Below are positions 1-8,625 of a stretch of 52,438 nt of DNA, piece by piece. Source of the stretch: CAITSH01 sp945892985 (GTDB lineage Bacteria; Pseudomonadota; Gammaproteobacteria; Burkholderiales; SG8-39); NCBI GenBank assembly GCA_945892985.1, contig CAMDDU010000027.1, positions 1-52,438 on the forward strand, given 5' to 3'. The position numbers and the translations under genes were made by a program. The notes beneath the pieces are model-generated. The model ran no database searches. It had not been told where the DNA came from and was given only the letters and a program-made list of their open reading frames with translations. The number at the start of each line of letters is the position of its first letter. Positions within the stretch are counted from its first letter, which is position 1.

Positions 1-49
1 CCAGCTCGATGTGATAGCGTTGCTCAAAGGTGAGATGCTTGTAGCGCAT
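1..49 (-). mobile_element. IS30-like transposase, N-terminal fragment
   Basis: The minus strand encodes MRYKHLTFEQRYHIEL and runs off the contig edge. This matches the start of IS30-family transposases, where a tyrosine-lysine-x-leucine-threonine stretch leads into the N-terminal helix-turn-helix. An AGGAG ribosome binding site lies about 7 bases upstream of the ATG (positions 58-62). Only 16 residues are present, so the family call rests on the N-terminal signature alone. The element's end must lie between here and the stop of the next gene at 205; the stretch around 121-147 could hold it, but the partner inverted repeat is outside the window. Confidence 0.6.
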
Positions 50-204
50 GGGATGCTCCTATCCGTCTTCGCAAACAGAAAGGTACACCCTGGGGCATCT
101 CACCTTCCTCTAAAGCCCGGATGTTGCACTTCGAGGTTTAATTCGCAATATCCTGAGGGTGAAAAAGCGGCCGCAACACGCCGGCTGCAACACTTTGCGA
201 CGGG

Positions 205-2265
205 CTAGCGTGAGCTCATCTGCGCCGTGGCAATGGCGATTTTTGTCCACAGCGCATCAATGGCATCGAGCACCGCATCTGCGCTGGCGAAACGCTCGGA
301 CAGCTTTTTCGCCATCATGCGATTGAGCAACTCCTGGTAACCGGAAAGCTCATCGGGCAGGCACGGCACCGGCGAGTTTATGTGCTGGTTGAGGATGTCG
401 ATCATGTTGTCGTCGTTGTAGGGGCGCTTTTGCGTCAGCATTTCATAAAAGATGATGCCAAGGCTGTAGATATCAGAGCCCTCGACCGCTGGCACGCCGC
501 TCGCCTGCTCGGGCGAGAGGTAGTAAGGCGTGCCAAACACAAGGCCGTGCTGCGTCATCTCCAGATTTGTCGCATCGGTCTTGCGCGCCACGCCAAAATC
601 CACCAGCCCGATGGTGCCATCGGCCCGGACCATCATATTGGCCGGCTTGATGTCGCGATGGATGATGCCGCGGCGATGGATCTCACCCAGCGCGCCGGCC
701 GCCTGCGCCAGCAGCGACATCGCCTCACGCGGTGTCAGGCCAGCCCTGATCAGGTCTGACAAAGTGCCGCCGTTGAAGTATTCCATGGCGATGTAGGCGT
801 ATTCCTTGCCAAAGCCCTGGTCGAAAATTTTCACCACGTTGGGGTGGTCGATCGAGGCCAGTATCTGGGCTTCGCGCATGAAGCGGTCGATCATGTCCTT
901 GTTGCCCGCGGCGCTGACAATCTTGAGGACCACCTCGGCGTTGTCGCTTTCGCGCTTTGCCAGGTAGACGCTGGACATACCCCCTTCACCGATTTTGCCG
1001 ATGATGCGGTAGCCGGCAATACTCAAGGGTTTGGCCAAGTCGCCGCTGATCTGCGAGGTGATAAGGCGCAGCGCCTCGTTGAGCGCCCCCTTGGCCGCCT
1101 CGGCGGTGTTGGCGGCGTTGGCGCGAAGCGCGTCGCGCACACTTTTCGGCAGCTCGAAATTGCCCGCCGTCGTCTGCCCGTCCTGGCCAACGCCGATCAC
1201 CTCAAACACCTCTATCGGTTCGGAACGCCCGCGCAGGAAAATTTTTGCATCGGCCCCGCGCGACACACCGGACCCGGCCGCCTCGACGGTGGCACGGCTT
1301 GCCACAACCACCCAGCCCAATTCCTTGGTCTTGCCCTCGAGCCTCGAGGCGACGTTGACCGAGTCTCCGATCACCGTCCACTCCTGATTGCCATGCGCGC
1401 CGACCCGGCACATCATGATCTCCCCGGTGTGCAGGCCCGAGCCGACACTGAACTCGGGCAAGGTGCTGGTGCCGTGTTTTTCATGCACCCAGTCGCGAAA
1501 ACGATGCGCAACAACGGCCAAACCCAGCGCCGCGCGCAAAGCCCGCCTGGCGTGGTTGGGGTCGGCATCGGTCGGCTCGAACAGCACCATCACACCGTCG
1601 CCAAGCAGCTTGGTGATGCGCCCGCCTTGCGCGAGGATGGGCTGGCAGGCGCGCTCGAAATAAGTGTTGAGCAGCAGGGCCGTGTCGGCGGCCGTAAGGC
1701 GCTCCGAATAGGTGGTGAAATTGCGGATATCGGAGAACAGCACTGTGGCATTGAGCATGCGTCCGGTCCTGCCTCGCGGATCCACCTTTTCGACGATCTC
1801 CAGCGCGCCATTGCCCGCGAGCCGGCCGGCATATTGGGCCTGCAGTTCGTCGACCTTGAGCGTCAAGCGGCCCTCGAACACGTTCTCAATATCGGCATGG
1901 CGCTTTAGCCGGCTGGTGACCGCCTCGATGAGGTCGTCGCGCGTGAATGGTTTGGTCAGGTAGTCATCGGCGCCAAGGTTCATGCCGCGGCGCATGCTGG
2001 CACGATCGTCCAGCGCGGTCAGGAAAATGAACGGTATGTCTGCGAATCGCACCTCGGAACGCAGCGCATCGAGCACGCCAAAGCCGTCCATCTCCGGCAT
2101 CATTACATCGCACAGCACCAGGTCGGGCAGGTAGTCCAGCGCCACTTCCACCCCGCGCCGGCCGTTCTCGGCATTGCGCACATCGTAGCCCTCGCCCCTG
2201 AGCATCAGGCTGATGTTGGTGCGGATGGGGCCCTCGTCCTCGATCACCAGTATTTTCTGTTTCAT
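205..2265 (-). CDS. Response regulator with cyclase and Ser/Thr kinase domains
   Basis: A 686-residue protein with three modules. Residues 1-120 are a receiver domain (phospho-acceptor Asp53, Thr83, Lys105). Residues 170-355 are a class III nucleotide cyclase with both metal Asp residues (Asp179, Asp223), Lys219 and Thr297 at the base-selecting positions, and Asn304 and Arg308 for catalysis; the Lys/Thr pair suggests an adenylate cyclase. Residues 419-680 are a Hanks-type kinase with a glycine loop, Lys448, HRD Asp538 and DFG Asp556. All catalytic residues appear intact. The start ATG at 2265 has GGGAG just upstream; the open frame extends further 5' but that extension lies over the kinase gene and has no homology. 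It follows the histidine kinase by 13 bases, so the two are probably cotranscribed and cognate. The cellular targets are unknown. Confidence 0.9.
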   Translation of the reverse strand: MKQKILVIEDEGPIRTNISLMLRGEGYDVRNAENGRRGVEVALDYLPDLVLCDVMMPEMDGFGVLDALRSEVRFADIPFIFLTALDDRASMRRGMNLGADDYLTKPFTRDDLIEAVTSRLKRHADIENVFEGRLTLKVDELQAQYAGRLAGNGALEIVEKVDPRGRTGRMLNATVLFSDIRNFTTYSERLTAADTALLLNTYFERACQPILAQGGRITKLLGDGVMVLFEPTDADPNHARRALRAALGLAVVAHRFRDWVHEKHGTSTLPEFSVGSGLHTGEIMMCRVGAHGNQEWTVIGDSVNVASRLEGKTKELGWVVVASRATVEAAGSGVSRGADAKIFLRGRSEPIEVFEVIGVGQDGQTTAGNFELPKSVRDALRANAANTAEAAKGALNEALRLITSQISGDLAKPLSIAGYRIIGKIGEGGMSSVYLAKRESDNAEVVLKIVSAAGNKDMIDRFMREAQILASIDHPNVVKIFDQGFGKEYAYIAMEYFNGGTLSDLIRAGLTPREAMSLLAQAAGALGEIHRRGIIHRDIKPANMMVRADGTIGLVDFGVARKTDATNLEMTQHGLVFGTPYYLSPEQASGVPAVEGSDIYSLGIIFYEMLTQKRPYNDDNMIDILNQHINSPVPCLPDELSGYQELLNRMMAKKLSERFASADAVLDAIDALWTKIAIATAQMSSR

Positions 2266-2278
2266 GTGCGCTCCCGCG

Positions 2279-4096
2279 TCAATGGCCGGTCTCGGCCTGG
2301 CCGGAGAGTCCCCGCAGCGGCAGACGCACTTCGAAGCGTGTGCCCTTGCCCTGCTCACTGACGAAACTGATCGTGCCCCCATGCGACTCGACGGCTTTTT
2401 TGACGATGGCAAGACCAAGCCCCGTACCCAGCCTTTTCTCGACGTTGGATGCGCGGAAAAACCCCTCGAACAGGTGCGCTTGGTCTTTTTCCGGAACACC
2501 GATGCCCTGGTCGGCCACAGTAACCAGCAATTCCGTTCCCTGGCGATGAACACCAAAGAGGATGGGCTTGCCCGGCGGCGAATACTTGGCCGCATTGGTC
2601 AGCAGGTTGTCCATGATGTGGTGCAGCAGACGCTCGTCCGTTTCGACCGGCTCGTCGTCCGTCAGGTTGTGCTTGAACTGGAGCGTGTGCTGCTTGCCCG
2701 CGTTCTGCCCGAATGTCGCCGCAAGGCTCTCGCAAAAAGAACGCAAGTACACCGATTCACCGTGGTATTTGAGCACGCCGGCCTCGGCCTTGCCTATCGT
2801 CAGCACGTCATCGAGCAAAGCCGACATGCGCTTCACCGCATCCTTCATGCCGCCGATCACGCCGGCGCGATCCTCCGCGCTCAGCGTCTCCGAATAATGC
2901 TCGATCAGCTCGGCCGAGGACAGAATGGTCGCCAGCGGGGTACGAAACTCATGCGATGCCATGGATACGAACTTGGACTTCATGTCGGACAATTCTTTTT
3001 CACGCTGCAACGAGGCCATCAACTCGCCCTCGGCCAGTTTGCGCTGGCTGATATCGACATTGGTGCCAATCATGCGCAGCGCCCGCCCTTCGGCGTCACG
3101 CTCGACCACCTGGCCGCGGCCGAACACCCACATCCAGTCGCCGTCAGCCTTGCGCACGCGGGCCTCGACATGGAACCTGAGCGCTTCGCCCTTGAGGCAG
3201 TCACGCACCAGATTGACAATCATCTGCCTGTCGTCCGGATGGGTCAGATCAAGCGCTTCTTCAAGCTGCAAGTAGCGCTCACCGGAGGCAGAACCGCGCG
3301 TTGTGGCGTGCGCCTCGTCGACATAAATATTGCCGCGCACAGCCCTCCACTCCCAGATGGTCACCTGGGACGAGCGCATGGCGAGGGATAAACGCTCCTT
3401 GGCGATTTTCACCTCATTGGTGAGCTCATCGTTCTTCGCATCGAGCTCTAGTTTGTCGAGCAACGCACGGTTGGCCGAAAGGTACAGCCACAACACCATG
3501 GCCAAATAAAGCAGCAGCATCATCGCCACGGAGATGTTCACCGCACCGCCCCGCGCCAGCAACAGGCCGACGAGCGGCGTCGCCAGCGGCACCATGAAAC
3601 CGACAAAGGTCTTGGGACTGGCGGCGAGCGAGGCCGGCAATCCGAATGCGACCAGGCTGATGAGAAAAGTGACGGTCAGTTCCTGGAACAGGTCCCGGCT
3701 TGCGTAAAAATACACCGACACAAGGCCCCAGGCGGCGCCAAAGAGCACGGCCATGATGCAATAAACATCTTCCCAGCGCGCCGTCGCCTCGGCGGGCGGA
3801 TTCGCGCGGCGGTAAATGACTGAAATGCCGGCACGGGCGATGCGCATCAGCACAAACCAAACCAGGAGAGATGCGAGCAGGGGCGGATGAATAAAGCCCC
3901 AGAGCGTGAAACCGGCAATCCCCGCAATCAGCACCAGCGGCAGCACATCGCGATCATCAAATTGATAGAGCAGCGCAACGCGCTCGGGCAGGAAACGCGC
4001 CGCGAGCCTGCCCTCGCGAGGGCCTGCCAATAGCGGCCTACCGGAGGACAAATCAGTCTTGACGATGATTAAGCTCCCTTGTGATTCCGCAAACAC
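2279..4096 (-). CDS. Membrane PAS-domain sensor histidine kinase
   Basis: A 605-residue kinase. Residues 50-208 contain about six membrane segments. A charged, likely coiled linker (210-240) leads to a PAS/PAC domain (about 243-352), then a HisKA domain with the phospho-accepting His382 in SHEFRTPL, then an HATPase domain with an N box (NLLTNAAKYS), DQGIGV and GTGLGLAI. It likely autophosphorylates and passes phosphate to Asp53 of the next gene's product. The start taken is a GTG with no clear ribosome binding site; an AAGGGAG about 15 bases inside suggests the real start could be slightly downstream, but no good codon follows it. The sensed signal is unknown; the multi-helix input domain suggests a membrane-associated one. 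Confidence 0.85.
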   Translation of the reverse strand: MFAESQGSLIIVKTDLSSGRPLLAGPREGRLAARFLPERVALLYQFDDRDVLPLVLIAGIAGFTLWGFIHPPLLASLLVWFVLMRIARAGISVIYRRANPPAEATARWEDVYCIMAVLFGAAWGLVSVYFYASRDLFQELTVTFLISLVAFGLPASLAASPKTFVGFMVPLATPLVGLLLARGGAVNISVAMMLLLYLAMVLWLYLSANRALLDKLELDAKNDELTNEVKIAKERLSLAMRSSQVTIWEWRAVRGNIYVDEAHATTRGSASGERYLQLEEALDLTHPDDRQMIVNLVRDCLKGEALRFHVEARVRKADGDWMWVFGRGQVVERDAEGRALRMIGTNVDISQRKLAEGELMASLQREKELSDMKSKFVSMASHEFRTPLATILSSAELIEHYSETLSAEDRAGVIGGMKDAVKRMSALLDDVLTIGKAEAGVLKYHGESVYLRSFCESLAATFGQNAGKQHTLQFKHNLTDDEPVETDERLLHHIMDNLLTNAAKYSPPGKPILFGVHRQGTELLVTVADQGIGVPEKDQAHLFEGFFRASNVEKRLGTGLGLAIVKKAVESHGGTISFVSEQGKGTRFEVRLPLRGLSGQAETGH

Positions 4097-4437
4097 CCGA
4101 AAACCGCGCGAGCCCGCACTATGCGCGCCCGTCGCCGTTGCATGAACCGGCTTTCCCCGCTACCGCCGCTCCACCCGCATCTTTGCTTGTGACACAAACG
4201 TGCTGGCACGTAATCCACCTAAAACCGACCTGCCCCGCAACCAGTTTGCAAGTGGGTTTTCCGCCGCGCCTATTCTAGCATTGCCTTTGGCGGCATTTCG
4301 AGAGGCGGAATCGCGGGCACCGGGCGCAATATCCCCCCCCCGGCGCTGGCAGCGCCGCTACAATGGAAGGACTCCAGCTCCATGGATCAGCCAAGGTCTA
4401 TACCGCACACGCGCGAACCAAAAGTAGGGGATTGCCC
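4097..4437. promoter_or_regulatory. Divergent intergenic region, kinase and Bug gene
   Basis: This 341-base gap between divergent genes holds no convincing gene. It must carry promoters in both directions. Visible items are a run of nine C (4333-4341), a GC palindrome with arms GGCGC/GCGCC (4342-4356) and a TACAAT (4359-4364) that could be a -10 element for the rightward gene, although no good -35 lies 16-18 bases upstream of it. No operator could be identified. Confidence 0.35.
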
Positions 4438-5424
4438 ATGAAACCGTTTCGATTGTTCGCCACCGCCAGCGCCGGCCTGGCACTGCTGGTGACTTTATTC
4501 GCCGCGCCCCTTGCGCTCGCCCAGGACTTCCCGTCAAGGCCGCTGAAGATGATCGTGCCCCAACCGCCGGGCGGCGGTTTCGACCTCACCGGCCGCGTCG
4601 TCGCGCAACGCCTGACCGAGGTGCTGGGCCAGGCAGTGGTGGTCGAAAACCGCACCGGGGCCGGCACCCTCGTTGGCACAGAAGCCGCCGCCAAGGCCCC
4701 GGCCGACGGCTATACGCTGCTTGTCGGCGGGTTCAGCAACATCGCCGCCAACGTCGGCCTCTACAAGAAACTGCCCTACGACCCGCTGGTCGATTTCGTG
4801 CCCATCGGCATGGTGTCCAGCGTCGGTTACGTGCTGATTTCGCGCAAAGACCTGCCGCAAACCTCGCTCAAGGAGATCATCGACCATGCACGCGCCAATC
4901 CGGGCAAACTGACATACGGCTCGGGCGGGGTGGGCACCGGCCAGCATATCGCCGGCGCGGTACTGGGTGGACTGACCGGCACCAGCATGCTGCACATCCC
5001 GTATCGTGGCGCGCAACAGGCATACCAGGATCTGCTGTCGGGCCGGCTCGACATGATTTTCGACAATGCGTCCACCGCCAAAGCCTATGTCGACTCGGGA
5101 CAGGTCAAGGCCTACGCCATCTCAACGGCAGCGCGCTGGTCCGGCCTGCCGCAATTGCCCACCGTCAACGAGACCGGCATTGCCAAAATGGAACTTGAAG
5201 CGTGGTTTGGCATATTCACCCACGCAGCCACGCCGCAACCCGTCCTCGATCGTCTGCGCAGCGCCATGACGCAGGTGATGAACACCCCCGAGGTGGCCAA
5301 CGCCTTGGGGCGCACCGGCAACCGCATCCTCAGAATGCCACCGGCCGAAGCCGAGGCTTTCGTCAAACGAGAGGTGTTGACCTGGTCGGCGGAAATTCGC
5401 AAGGCTGGTATTTCAGCCGAGTAG
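4438..5424 (+). CDS. Bug-family tripartite tricarboxylate receptor
   Basis: A 328-residue periplasmic solute-binding protein of the Bug/TctC family, which captures carboxylates or related small molecules. The signal peptide is clear (residues 1-29, ending LALAQ). The mature protein opens with FPSRPLKMIVPQPPGGGFD, the typical family start with the ligand-contacting glycine-rich loop, and later contains YGSGGVGTGQHIAG and HIPYRGAQQAYQDLLSGR. The ATG at 4438 follows AGTAGGGG; an upstream in-frame ATG would place a non-hydrophobic stretch before the signal peptide and is less likely. No TctA or TctB membrane partner is nearby, as is usual for orphan Bug genes. The ligand cannot be predicted. Confidence 0.93.
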   Translation: MKPFRLFATASAGLALLVTLFAAPLALAQDFPSRPLKMIVPQPPGGGFDLTGRVVAQRLTEVLGQAVVVENRTGAGTLVGTEAAAKAPADGYTLLVGGFSNIAANVGLYKKLPYDPLVDFVPIGMVSSVGYVLISRKDLPQTSLKEIIDHARANPGKLTYGSGGVGTGQHIAGAVLGGLTGTSMLHIPYRGAQQAYQDLLSGRLDMIFDNASTAKAYVDSGQVKAYAISTAARWSGLPQLPTVNETGIAKMELEAWFGIFTHAATPQPVLDRLRSAMTQVMNTPEVANALGRTGNRILRMPPAEAEAFVKREVLTWSAEIRKAGISAE

Positions 5425-5434
5425 CGCGACGGGT

Positions 5435-5863
5435 TTAACTGTTGGCCTGTCGCTTCAACCAGCGCATTAACGCGCCAAGCAAGGGCAGCTTTTCATACAA
5501 CTCCTCGGCTGCGTCCCAGTAGTCGCGATGCAGGCTGATCCGGCCGTCTGCGGCCAACTCGAGTTGGCTTAAGCCCCGGATGCGCTGCGTTCGCACGCTG
5601 TCAAACGACTTCATCCTGAATAAAAAATCCCAGGCGACAATGACCCCGCCGGGTCGCTCCCAGCGACCCGTGATGACAAAACACGGTTCATGCAGCTTGT
5701 CGAACATGTGCAGGAAGATGCGCGCTATTTGCGCGTGGCCGCACACGTCGTTGAACGGGTCCTTGAATCGCGCATCCTCGGTGTAGTAGCGCGCAATCTC
5801 GCCCACCGACCCGCGCGTCAGCCCCTGGAACCAGGTTTCGATTTCTCCGATCGTGACACTCAT
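5435..5863 (-). CDS. NTF2-like (SnoaL-fold) protein
   Basis: A 142-residue protein of the NTF2/SnoaL fold, with the usual opening helix (WFQGLTRGSVGEIARYYTEDARFKDPFND) and the final strand pair ending in the DYWD motif. Members of this fold are small enzymes or ligand carriers; no catalytic function can be assigned here. It is the last gene of the ten-gene minus-strand lipid cluster and lies 56 bases after the SDR gene. Similar NTF2-SDR pairs sit next to CFA-like genes in other proteobacteria (recalled, not checked), which suggests a role in handling the modified lipid. Confidence 0.75.
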   Translation of the reverse strand: MSVTIGEIETWFQGLTRGSVGEIARYYTEDARFKDPFNDVCGHAQIARIFLHMFDKLHEPCFVITGRWERPGGVIVAWDFLFRMKSFDSVRTQRIRGLSQLELAADGRISLHRDYWDAAEELYEKLPLLGALMRWLKRQANS

Positions 5864-5919
5864 CGCACCGCCCCTTTAGTCACGTTTCCCCATGGCCGCG
5901 TTCGACATGGCCGCGTTGC

Positions 5920-6693
5920 TCACAGCCGCGTCCCCTTATGCACCAGCCAGAAATACCAGCGATACGGCAGCAGGCGCAATAATTTCACCAGGCGTGTGAA
6001 GCGCTTGGGAAAGTGTATTTCAAACTCGCCGCGCTCCAGGCCGGCGACTATTTCATGCGCCGCCTCCGCCGCCGGAATAAGCGCCGGCATGGCGAATGCG
6101 TTTTTTGCCGTCAGCGGCGTTGCGACAAATCCCGGGCAAATCAGGTGCACGCCCAGGCCCTTGTGCGCGAGGTCCAGATAAAGGGTTTCGGCAAGGTTGA
6201 TCAACGCCGCCTTGGTTGCGCCATAAATGAGACTGGTGGGCAGGCCGGCATAGCCGGCGACACTGGCCACCACCGCCACCGCGCCGCTTTTTTGGGCCAG
6301 CATGTCGGGCAGCGCGGCAGCGAGGCCGTTAAGCACGCCCTTGAGGTTGGTGTCGATGAGTGTTTTTGCCTTGGCGAGATCCAGCTCCCATGCCCGCATC
6401 GACTCATGCGTACCGGCGTTAAAGATCGCAAGATCAACGCCGCCCCACGCGGCGAGAATTTGCGCGTGCGCGGCGGCCAGTCCATCGGCGTCGGTAACAT
6501 CGGCCGGCAGCACCAGCGCATCGCCATGGCCCGCGACCAACGCATCCAGTGCGTCGCGGCTGCGCGAACTGAGCGCCACGCGCGCGCCGCGCTCAAGCAA
6601 CAAGGTGGCGAGCGCCGCGCCGATGCCGCTGGAGGCGCCCACCAGCCAGACCCGGCGGCCCTTCCAGTCCTCAATGCGCCGATTCAGCGCCAC
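5920..6693 (-). CDS. Short-chain dehydrogenase/reductase
   Basis: A 257-residue NAD(P)-dependent SDR. The cofactor-binding GASSGIG is near residue 19, NAG near residue 91, the catalytic Ser is in VASVAG and the YGATK motif supplies Tyr and Lys. The C-terminus is basic and aromatic (KRFTRLVKLLRLLPYRWYFW), a possible membrane-surface segment that would suit a lipid substrate. The start is a GTG without a recognisable ribosome binding site; the 48-base spacer to the upstream gene is mostly a heptamer repeat array. Ninth gene of the lipid cluster. The substrate is unknown. Confidence 0.85.
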   Translation of the reverse strand: MALNRRIEDWKGRRVWLVGASSGIGAALATLLLERGARVALSSRSRDALDALVAGHGDALVLPADVTDADGLAAAHAQILAAWGGVDLAIFNAGTHESMRAWELDLAKAKTLIDTNLKGVLNGLAAALPDMLAQKSGAVAVVASVAGYAGLPTSLIYGATKAALINLAETLYLDLAHKGLGVHLICPGFVATPLTAKNAFAMPALIPAAEAAHEIVAGLERGEFEIHFPKRFTRLVKLLRLLPYRWYFWLVHKGTRL

Positions 6694-6706
6694 GGCTTTT
6701 TCTTTT

Positions 6707-6741
6707 CACCATTCACCATTCACCATTCACCATTCACCACC
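6707..6741. repeat. Heptamer tandem repeat (CACCATT)
   Basis: Four perfect CACCATT units and one altered unit (CACCACC) fill most of the spacer between the DUF3833 gene stop and the GTG start of the SDR gene. The unit length is not a multiple of three and the array replaces the normal ribosome binding region, so slippage would change the spacing between two cotranscribed genes. Confidence 0.95.
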
Positions 6742-7299
6742 TTAGGCCTTGCGCTTGCGAAAGCTGATGGTGATATCACCAAAACGAATGCCAAACTTGT
6801 TGATGGTCGAGCGATTGAGTAGTGTTTCATCATCAAGCAAAAACATCCAGTCATCCACATCGACCTCGTAGCCGCCCTGCTCAGGCGGGAGTTTCAGCAC
6901 ATAGGCCCAGCGCAGGGTGTTGCCGGCCGCTTCACCGGCAGCCCTGCCGACAACGTCCCCGGCACTGCCGCTGTAACGATCGCCGGTCTTGACGATATGC
7001 CAGACGCGCCTCTCCTTTTTGCCGTCGGACCAGTCGAAGCTCTCGTCAAGCACGCCCTTGCTGTCGTCCCCCTTGCTGTCATCCCCCTTGTTGTCATCCC
7101 AACTGGCGACGATGACCACATGAAAGCGCCGCAACACCCGGCCCGAACGATCCTGCACCATGCCCCAACCATCGACAGTGCCGTTGAAATAGCGCTTGAG
7201 GTCGAGTTGCGGCTTTTCATTGCGATACACCTCCACGCCGGGCGTGGCGCACCCTGACAACAGCAACAACGCGGCAAGGCCGGCCAACATAGTTCGCAT
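6742..7299 (-). CDS. DUF3833 lipoprotein
   Basis: A 185-residue protein with a lipoprotein signal: hydrophobic residues 4-14 followed by the lipobox LLSGC, so Cys17 should be lipidated after cleavage. The mature part fits the DUF3833 family (YFNGTVDGWGMVQDRSGRV near the start, then WHIVKTGDRYSGSAGDVVG, a lipocalin-like beta pattern). The ATG at 7299 starts one base after the stop of the MFS gene, indicating coupling. Residues near 69-84 contain an in-frame pentapeptide repeat (KGDDS/KGDDN). The family is known from CFA-type gene clusters, but its function is not established; membrane anchoring suggests lipid handling in the envelope. Confidence 0.85.
   Translation of the reverse strand: MRTMLAGLAALLLLSGCATPGVEVYRNEKPQLDLKRYFNGTVDGWGMVQDRSGRVLRRFHVVIVASWDDNKGDDSKGDDSKGVLDESFDWSDGKKERRVWHIVKTGDRYSGSAGDVVGRAAGEAAGNTLRWAYVLKLPPEQGGYEVDVDDWMFLLDDETLLNRSTINKFGIRFGDITISFRKRKA
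7054..7098. repeat. In-frame 15-bp tandem repeat
   Basis: Three 15-base units inside the DUF3833 lipoprotein gene, reading on the minus strand as DDNKG, DDSKG, DDSKG. The number of units changes the length of an acidic-basic loop without breaking the frame. Confidence 0.85.
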
Positions 7300-7300
7300 A

Positions 7301-8599
7301 TCAGGCTCCGGGTTTTGACATTGACAGGACAGACCAGCGCCACAGCGCCGCCATGGCGAGCAGTTTGAGCGCGCAGGGAATGAGGCAATAGGCCATCGAC
7401 AAGGCCGCGGCGCCGCCGGGCGTCCCCGGCACATAGCCCAGTGCGGCCAGCAAGGGCAGGGAAATGCCCGCCGCCAGCGCCAGATTCAGTTTGGTGACGA
7501 GATTCCACAGACCAAAATAGGCGCCCACGCCAGGCGCACCATCATCACCGCCAGGGACATGCTCATCCATCGCATCGGCAAGCAACGAGGGCGGCAACGC
7601 CAGATCAGCGCCCAGGGCCACACCGGACATGACGCATACGATGGCAAAGGCAGGCACATCGCCCGCGCCAAGGCCGTAAGCCCAGACAAAGGCGGCGACC
7701 GACAAGCCCATGCCGGCGAGCCAGGCGCGCTGTTTGCCGAAACGACGCGACACAAAAACCCACAGTGGCATGCCCAGCGCGCCGCTGATGAAATAGAGCG
7801 CGAGGAACCAGCCGCCTTGCTCGCCCAGTTGCAACACGTCAGCCATGAAAAACATCACCAGCGTGGCCGGAATGGCCGAGGCGATACCGTTGAGCACAAA
7901 CACCACCAGCAGTTTGCGAAACACCTTGTTCGACAACGGGCGCAGCAAAGCGCGGAACACGCCCTCTTGCGATGACTGTTGCGACGACCTTTGGCCGGGA
8001 AGAAACAAGGGCTCACTCGGTGAAAACAACAAGGTAAGCAGCGCACACACCAGCAGCAACAAAACAAACACCAGTGCAAAGCGCGAAAGTTGCTCGGCAC
8101 CACCCGCACCAAGCAGCGCAGGCAAGGCCGCTGCGGTGACGACGCCAAGCAGCGTGAACGTCTCCCGACTGGCGGTAATGCGCGTGCGCTCATCGCGCTC
8201 AGCCGAGAGCTGCGCACCCCAGGCCTGGTAACTGATGGAAGCCATGGAAAAACCCAGATAAACGACCACAAGACAGCCTAGCAACCACCATCCCAGAGCG
8301 TGGGCCGAGAGCGCGGGCGGATTGAACAAGCCGAGCATACCGAGCGTCAGTAGCGGCAATGACATGGCAACAAAACGCTTGCGCCCCGGGGCGCGGTCGG
8401 ACCAGTAACCCAGCAGTGGATCCTGCAAGGCATCGACCAGCCGGGCCAGTAGCAGGATCAAGCCGACGAGCGCAAGATTCAATCCGAGCTCATCGCCGTA
8501 AAATTTCGGCAGGTGTACATACAAGGGCAGGGCCGCCATGGCGAGGGGAAGGCCGAACAAGCCATAGGCAAACAAGCGGCCTGTTGAAAGCGGCTTCAT
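7301..8599 (-). CDS. MFS transporter (GPH-like) of lipid cluster
   Basis: A 432-residue major facilitator with about twelve membrane segments. The loop after the second helix carries RLVDALQDPLLGYWSDRAPGRKR, the family signature with the conserved Asp residues of sugar:cation-symporter-like members. The ATG at 8599 is chosen because the hydrophobic part begins right after it; the 81-residue upstream extension overlaps the previous gene and looks like noise. MFS genes of this kind recur beside CFA-like methyltransferases (recalled), so it may move a lipid, a head group or a precursor. The substrate is not known. Confidence 0.87.
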   Translation of the reverse strand: MKPLSTGRLFAYGLFGLPLAMAALPLYVHLPKFYGDELGLNLALVGLILLLARLVDALQDPLLGYWSDRAPGRKRFVAMSLPLLTLGMLGLFNPPALSAHALGWWLLGCLVVVYLGFSMASISYQAWGAQLSAERDERTRITASRETFTLLGVVTAAALPALLGAGGAEQLSRFALVFVLLLLVCALLTLLFSPSEPLFLPGQRSSQQSSQEGVFRALLRPLSNKVFRKLLVVFVLNGIASAIPATLVMFFMADVLQLGEQGGWFLALYFISGALGMPLWVFVSRRFGKQRAWLAGMGLSVAAFVWAYGLGAGDVPAFAIVCVMSGVALGADLALPPSLLADAMDEHVPGGDDGAPGVGAYFGLWNLVTKLNLALAAGISLPLLAALGYVPGTPGGAAALSMAYCLIPCALKLLAMAALWRWSVLSMSKPGA

Positions 8600-8625
8600 T
8601 ACACGCGCGGCGGAGCGCGTCACGC

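Noticed and set aside
844..1908. Long plus-strand open frame opposite the response regulator gene
   Set aside because: It mirrors the codon pattern of the real minus-strand gene and its translation is rich in Arg, Gly and Ala with no family motif; it is a GC-rich shadow.
2213..3391. Plus-strand frame of 392 codons opposite the histidine kinase
   Set aside because: Antisense to clear HisKA and HATPase coding sequence, with no recognisable domain.
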